Below are positions 24,628 to 26,581 of a stretch of 26,581 bases of DNA, one piece after another. Where the stretch lies: the NCBI GenBank assembly GCA_031289515.1, contig JAITPH010000152.1, positions 1-26,581 on the forward strand, written 5' to 3'. Below the pieces are notes generated by a model. It worked only from the letters and a program-made list of their open reading frames with translations. It did not search any database and was not told the origin of the DNA. Both the position numbers and the translations under genes were made by a program. Position 1 is the stretch's first letter. Each line of letters begins with the position of its first letter. This DNA comes from Tannerella sp. GTDB taxonomy: Bacteria > Bacteroidota > Bacteroidia > Bacteroidales > Tannerellaceae.

Positions 24628-25572
24628 TTATTTCACCATTCCGTTGTCCGCAAGTATCTGATTTACCTTGCGGGTTGCGTCGGCAGAGGCTTTGAACGCA
24701 GCTTTTTCGTCGTCGCTGACCGGGAACTCTATAATCTTCTCGCAGCCATTCTTGCCAAGCACGACCGGAACGCCTATCACAAGGTCTGTCTCTCCGTATT
24801 CGCCTTCTACAAGTACGCCGCACGAAACGATGCGTTTCTCATCTTTGATGATAGATTCCGCCATGAAAGCAGCCGCCGCGCCGGGAGCATACCAGGCCGA
24901 TGTGCCGAGCAAACCGGTAAGCGTAGCTCCGCCCACTTTTGTAGCCGCCTTCACTTCTTCGAGCTTCTCCGCCGAAAGCAATTGCGTTACGGGAACGCCC
25001 TTGCATGTAGCCAACGAAACAAGAGGCACCATCGTAGTATCGCCGTGACCTCCTATTACCGTGCCTTCAATATCATTCGGATTGGCTTCGAGAGCCTGAC
25101 TTAAATAGTATTTGAAACGCGCGCTGTCCAATGCGCCGCCAAGTCCTATCACCTTGTTGCGCGGCAGTCCCGATACCTTTGCCGTCAGATAGCACATCGG
25201 ATCCATCGGATTACTTACGATAATCAGAATTGCATTCGGCGAATACTTCAAAGCGTTTTCGACAACCGATTTTACGATATTGGCATTAACGCCTATCAAT
25301 TCTTCGCGGGTCATGCCGGGCTTGCGCGGCAACCCGGACGTGATGACGATAACGTCGGAATCTGCCGTTGCCGCATAATTTCCGGTTACGCCCGTCACGC
25401 GCACGTTTATGCCCGTCAATGTGGCGGTTTGCATAATATCCATCGCTTTCCCTTCGGAAAAACCTTCTTTGATATCTATAAGTACGATATCGGACGCCAC
25501 ATTTCGTTTGGCAAGAACGTCGGCACAGGTTGCTCCTACATTTCCTGCGCCGATAACTGTTACTTTTGACAT
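24628..25572 (-). CDS. mdh: Malate dehydrogenase (LDH-like type)
   Basis: This 314-residue NAD-dependent enzyme interconverts malate and oxaloacetate. The Rossmann motif GAGNVG is at 8-13, with Asp33 at the end of strand two indicating NAD rather than NADP. The active-site loop LPRKPGMTREEL (81-92) has Arg83 and Arg89, the pattern of malate rather than lactate dehydrogenases. D149 and R152 in GGALDSARF and H176 in GGHGDTTMVP complete the catalytic set. In Bacteroidales it would feed the reductive branch from oxaloacetate to fumarate and succinate. It is a single-gene unit with its own promoter at 25636-25667; a strong palindrome covers the -33 side of that promoter, hinting at regulation. Confidence 0.96.
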   Translation of the reverse strand: MSKVTVIGAGNVGATCADVLAKRNVASDIVLIDIKEGFSEGKAMDIMQTATLTGINVRVTGVTGNYAATADSDVIVITSGLPRKPGMTREELIGVNANIVKSVVENALKYSPNAILIIVSNPMDPMCYLTAKVSGLPRNKVIGLGGALDSARFKYYLSQALEANPNDIEGTVIGGHGDTTMVPLVSLATCKGVPVTQLLSAEKLEEVKAATKVGGATLTGLLGTSAWYAPGAAAAFMAESIIKDEKRIVSCGVLVEGEYGETDLVIGVPVVLGKNGCEKIIEFPVSDDEKAAFKASADATRKVNQILADNGMVK

Positions 25573-25635
25573 AATTATCTGTTTATTAAAAGTTTGTATT
25601 TTATTTCAATGTCTTGGCTTTTCTCAAAACCGGCA

Positions 25636-25667
25636 CAAAAATACAACCGTATTTTCAAATACGGAAA
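25636..25667 (-). promoter_or_regulatory. Promoter of mdh
   Basis: On the minus strand TATTTTTG (25643-25636) fits the -7 box, with TTTC (25667-25664) 20 bp upstream as a near-consensus -33 element. The predicted start near 25629 gives a leader of about 57 nt. Confidence 0.6.
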
Positions 25668-25680
25668 TTTTTCCGTATTT
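25647..25680. promoter_or_regulatory. Three-half-site palindrome over the mdh promoter (possible operator or terminator)
   Basis: CCGTATTT occurs at 25647-25654 and 25673-25680, and its complement AAATACGG at 25657-25664. The last two form a near-perfect palindrome with 11-bp arms (AAATACGGAAA at 25657-25667, TTTCCGTATTT at 25670-25680) around two T residues. The first two form an 8-bp inverted repeat with a 2-bp centre. The -33 element of mdh lies inside. It also follows the stop of the YciO gene by about 17 bp, but no U tract follows on the minus strand. Confidence 0.6.
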
Positions 25681-25696
25681 AATTTTCGCAAAAGGC

Positions 25697-26305
25697 TTAC
25701 AATTCTATAACTCCTTTGCCCTGACGCACTATTTCGAAAGGCTCGACCGTACAGTTGACGACCGTCGAGCCTTCCGTATCGCCATATCCGCCGTCGATAA
25801 TCAGGTCTACTTCGCCGTCGTACTTTTCGTAAATAAGTTCCGGGTCGGTAGAATATTCCGGCTCGTCTTCGTCGTAGAAGACCGACATGGTCAGCACCGG
25901 ACGTCCGAGTTCGTGACAAATCTCGTGGATAATGCGGCTGTCGGGCATACGGATACCTACTTCCTTGCGGTTTCTGTATATCTTTGGAAGTCCGCTGCCG
26001 GCAGGCAGGATAAAGGTGAACGGGCCGGGCAGATAATCGCGAATCAGTTTGAAGACGGTATTGCTCACTTTCGCATATTCGCTGATATTCGACAAATCGT
26101 AGCAGATGATTGAGAGGTTGCTTTTATCGGGGTTTACGCCCTTAATCTTGCAGATGCGCTCGACCGCCCTCACGTTGAGCGCGTCACAGCCGATAGCATA
26201 CATCGTATCGGTCGGATAAATCACCAGACCGCCGTCTTGCAGGACATTAACAACTTTGCTAAGTTCTTTTGTGTTAGGATTTTCAGAATAAATCTTTATA
26301 AGCAT
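25697..26305 (-). CDS. Sua5/YciO/YrdC family protein, YciO type
   Basis: A 202-residue YrdC-domain protein with YPTDTMYAIGCD (30-41), then AVERICKIKGV, LPGPFTFILPAG (92-103), VGIRMPDSRIIHEI and a C-terminal GSTVVNCT with VRQGKGVIEL. TsaC/Sua5 enzymes make threonylcarbamoyl-adenylate for tRNA t6A37. Here the KR-x-P/KPL substrate motif usual in TsaC is replaced by KIKGVNPDKSNLSII, and the following ICYDLSNISEYAKVSN stretch is much closer to E. coli YciO, whose role is less clear. Either a t6A function or a YciO-specific one is possible; another TsaC elsewhere in the genome would favour the latter. It has its own promoter and is followed by mdh after 124 bp. Confidence 0.82.
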   Translation of the reverse strand: MLIKIYSENPNTKELSKVVNVLQDGGLVIYPTDTMYAIGCDALNVRAVERICKIKGVNPDKSNLSIICYDLSNISEYAKVSNTVFKLIRDYLPGPFTFILPAGSGLPKIYRNRKEVGIRMPDSRIIHEICHELGRPVLTMSVFYDEDEPEYSTDPELIYEKYDGEVDLIIDGGYGDTEGSTVVNCTVEPFEIVRQGKGVIEL

Positions 26306-26333
26306 ACGACATTTCCAATAAGCAACTTCGCTG

Positions 26334-26363
26334 CAAAAGTAAGCATTTTAATTGAAACTCAAA
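26334..26363 (-). promoter_or_regulatory. Promoter of the YciO-type gene
   Basis: On the minus strand TTTG (26363-26360) and TACTTTTG (26341-26334) are 18 bp apart, a good consensus match. The start codon is at 26305, so the leader is about 20 nt. Confidence 0.7.
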
Positions 26364-26400
26364 AGTTTGCAGAACTTTTTTTTATGTTCTGCCGATTTGG

Positions 26401-26485
26401 CTAAGGCGATCTTGTCTGGGATATTATAGGAAGGAGGTTAGGGAGGTTTGAAGGGACGACTAAGGCGCTCGTGTCCATGATATTA
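26401..26485. repeat. Degenerate 26-bp direct repeat
   Basis: Positions 26401-26426 and 26460-26485 match at 21 of 26 bases; both begin CTAAGGCG and end GATATTA. Start-to-start distance is 59 bp. No ORF covers them. The area beyond the promoter (26364-26581) holds only these and the following repeats. Confidence 0.5.
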
Positions 26486-26508
26486 CCCATGACACCATCA
26501 TGTACCGT

Positions 26509-26567
26509 GTCATTGCGACCGCGTACTCCGTCTGCGCTTGCCGTCATTGCGAGGAACGAAGCAATCC
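26509..26567. repeat. GTCATTGCGA interspersed repeat, two copies
   Basis: GTCATTGCGA occurs at 26509-26518 and 26543-26552. The second copy continues as GAGGAACGAAGCAATCC and contains the inverted pair ATTGC (26546-26550) and GCAAT (26561-26565), so it could form a small hairpin. This wording is that of a well-known intergenic repeat found in many bacterial genomes; the first copy is degenerate after ten bases. The element may extend past the right edge. Confidence 0.6.
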
Positions 26568-26581
26568 GGCGCCATGTTGGT

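Noticed and set aside
26401..26567. CRISPR array at the right edge
   Set aside because: Only two diverged units of each of two unrelated repeats, with no regular spacers and no cas genes in the window.

Overview
The window looks like a chromosomal segment of a Bacteroidota bacterium, most likely order Bacteroidales. The reasons are: eight TAnnTTTG -7 boxes in front of genes, six of them with a TTTG or TTTC -33 element 18-20 bp upstream; almost no Shine-Dalgarno sequences; the gene sets DUF3822-rsmD and a PurF-like protein ahead of carA-carB; and a type IX secretion type-B sorting domain. No rRNA, tRNA, CRISPR array, prophage or intact insertion sequence was seen. Nearly all genes are housekeeping, tightly packed and apparently intact.

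Layout: (1) 1-2838, minus strand: alaS followed by the start of aroB, which runs off the left edge. (2) 2948-5260, plus strand: a membrane-anchored M23 peptidase, a small MerR-type regulator and a CaCA-family cation exchanger, transcribed away from alaS out of a compact spacer with touching promoter elements. (3) 5261-5752: a decay zone with a frameshifted 3' fragment of an Rpn/PD-(D/E)XK nuclease gene and a short direct repeat. (4) 5753-6931, minus: an M24 Xaa-Pro aminopeptidase. (5) 6932-13491, plus: promoter, a 42-codon leader ORF running through an intrinsic terminator, then a PurF-like amidotransferase/phosphoribosyltransferase, carA and carB. (6) 13571-15013: cardiolipin synthase, tail to tail with the minus-strand group rsmD / DUF3822 / membrane-anchored unknown (15008-17010). 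(7) 17107-18522: a RecD/Dda-like helicase. (8) 18582-24620, plus: a secreted protein with a T9SS type-B tail, a lytic transglycosylase, uvrA, a 72-aa unknown and a YigZ/IMPACT protein, closely spaced. (9) 24628-26305, minus: a YciO/Sua5-family protein and malate dehydrogenase separated by a spacer with a striking palindrome. (10) 26306-26581: promoter of the YciO gene and two families of short degenerate repeats, with no gene.

The most interesting signal is upstream of the carbamoyl-phosphate synthase operon. A good promoter transcribes a leader that meets a strong intrinsic terminator 17 nt before the first gene, and a 42-codon ORF spans that terminator. This is the same topology as the E. 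coli pyrBI attenuator (44-codon leader), which suggests translation-coupled, possibly UTP-sensitive, attenuation of pyrimidine/arginine precursor synthesis. A second lead is the 11-bp-arm palindrome overlapping the -33 region of the mdh promoter. Everything here was read by eye; no database or folding program was used.
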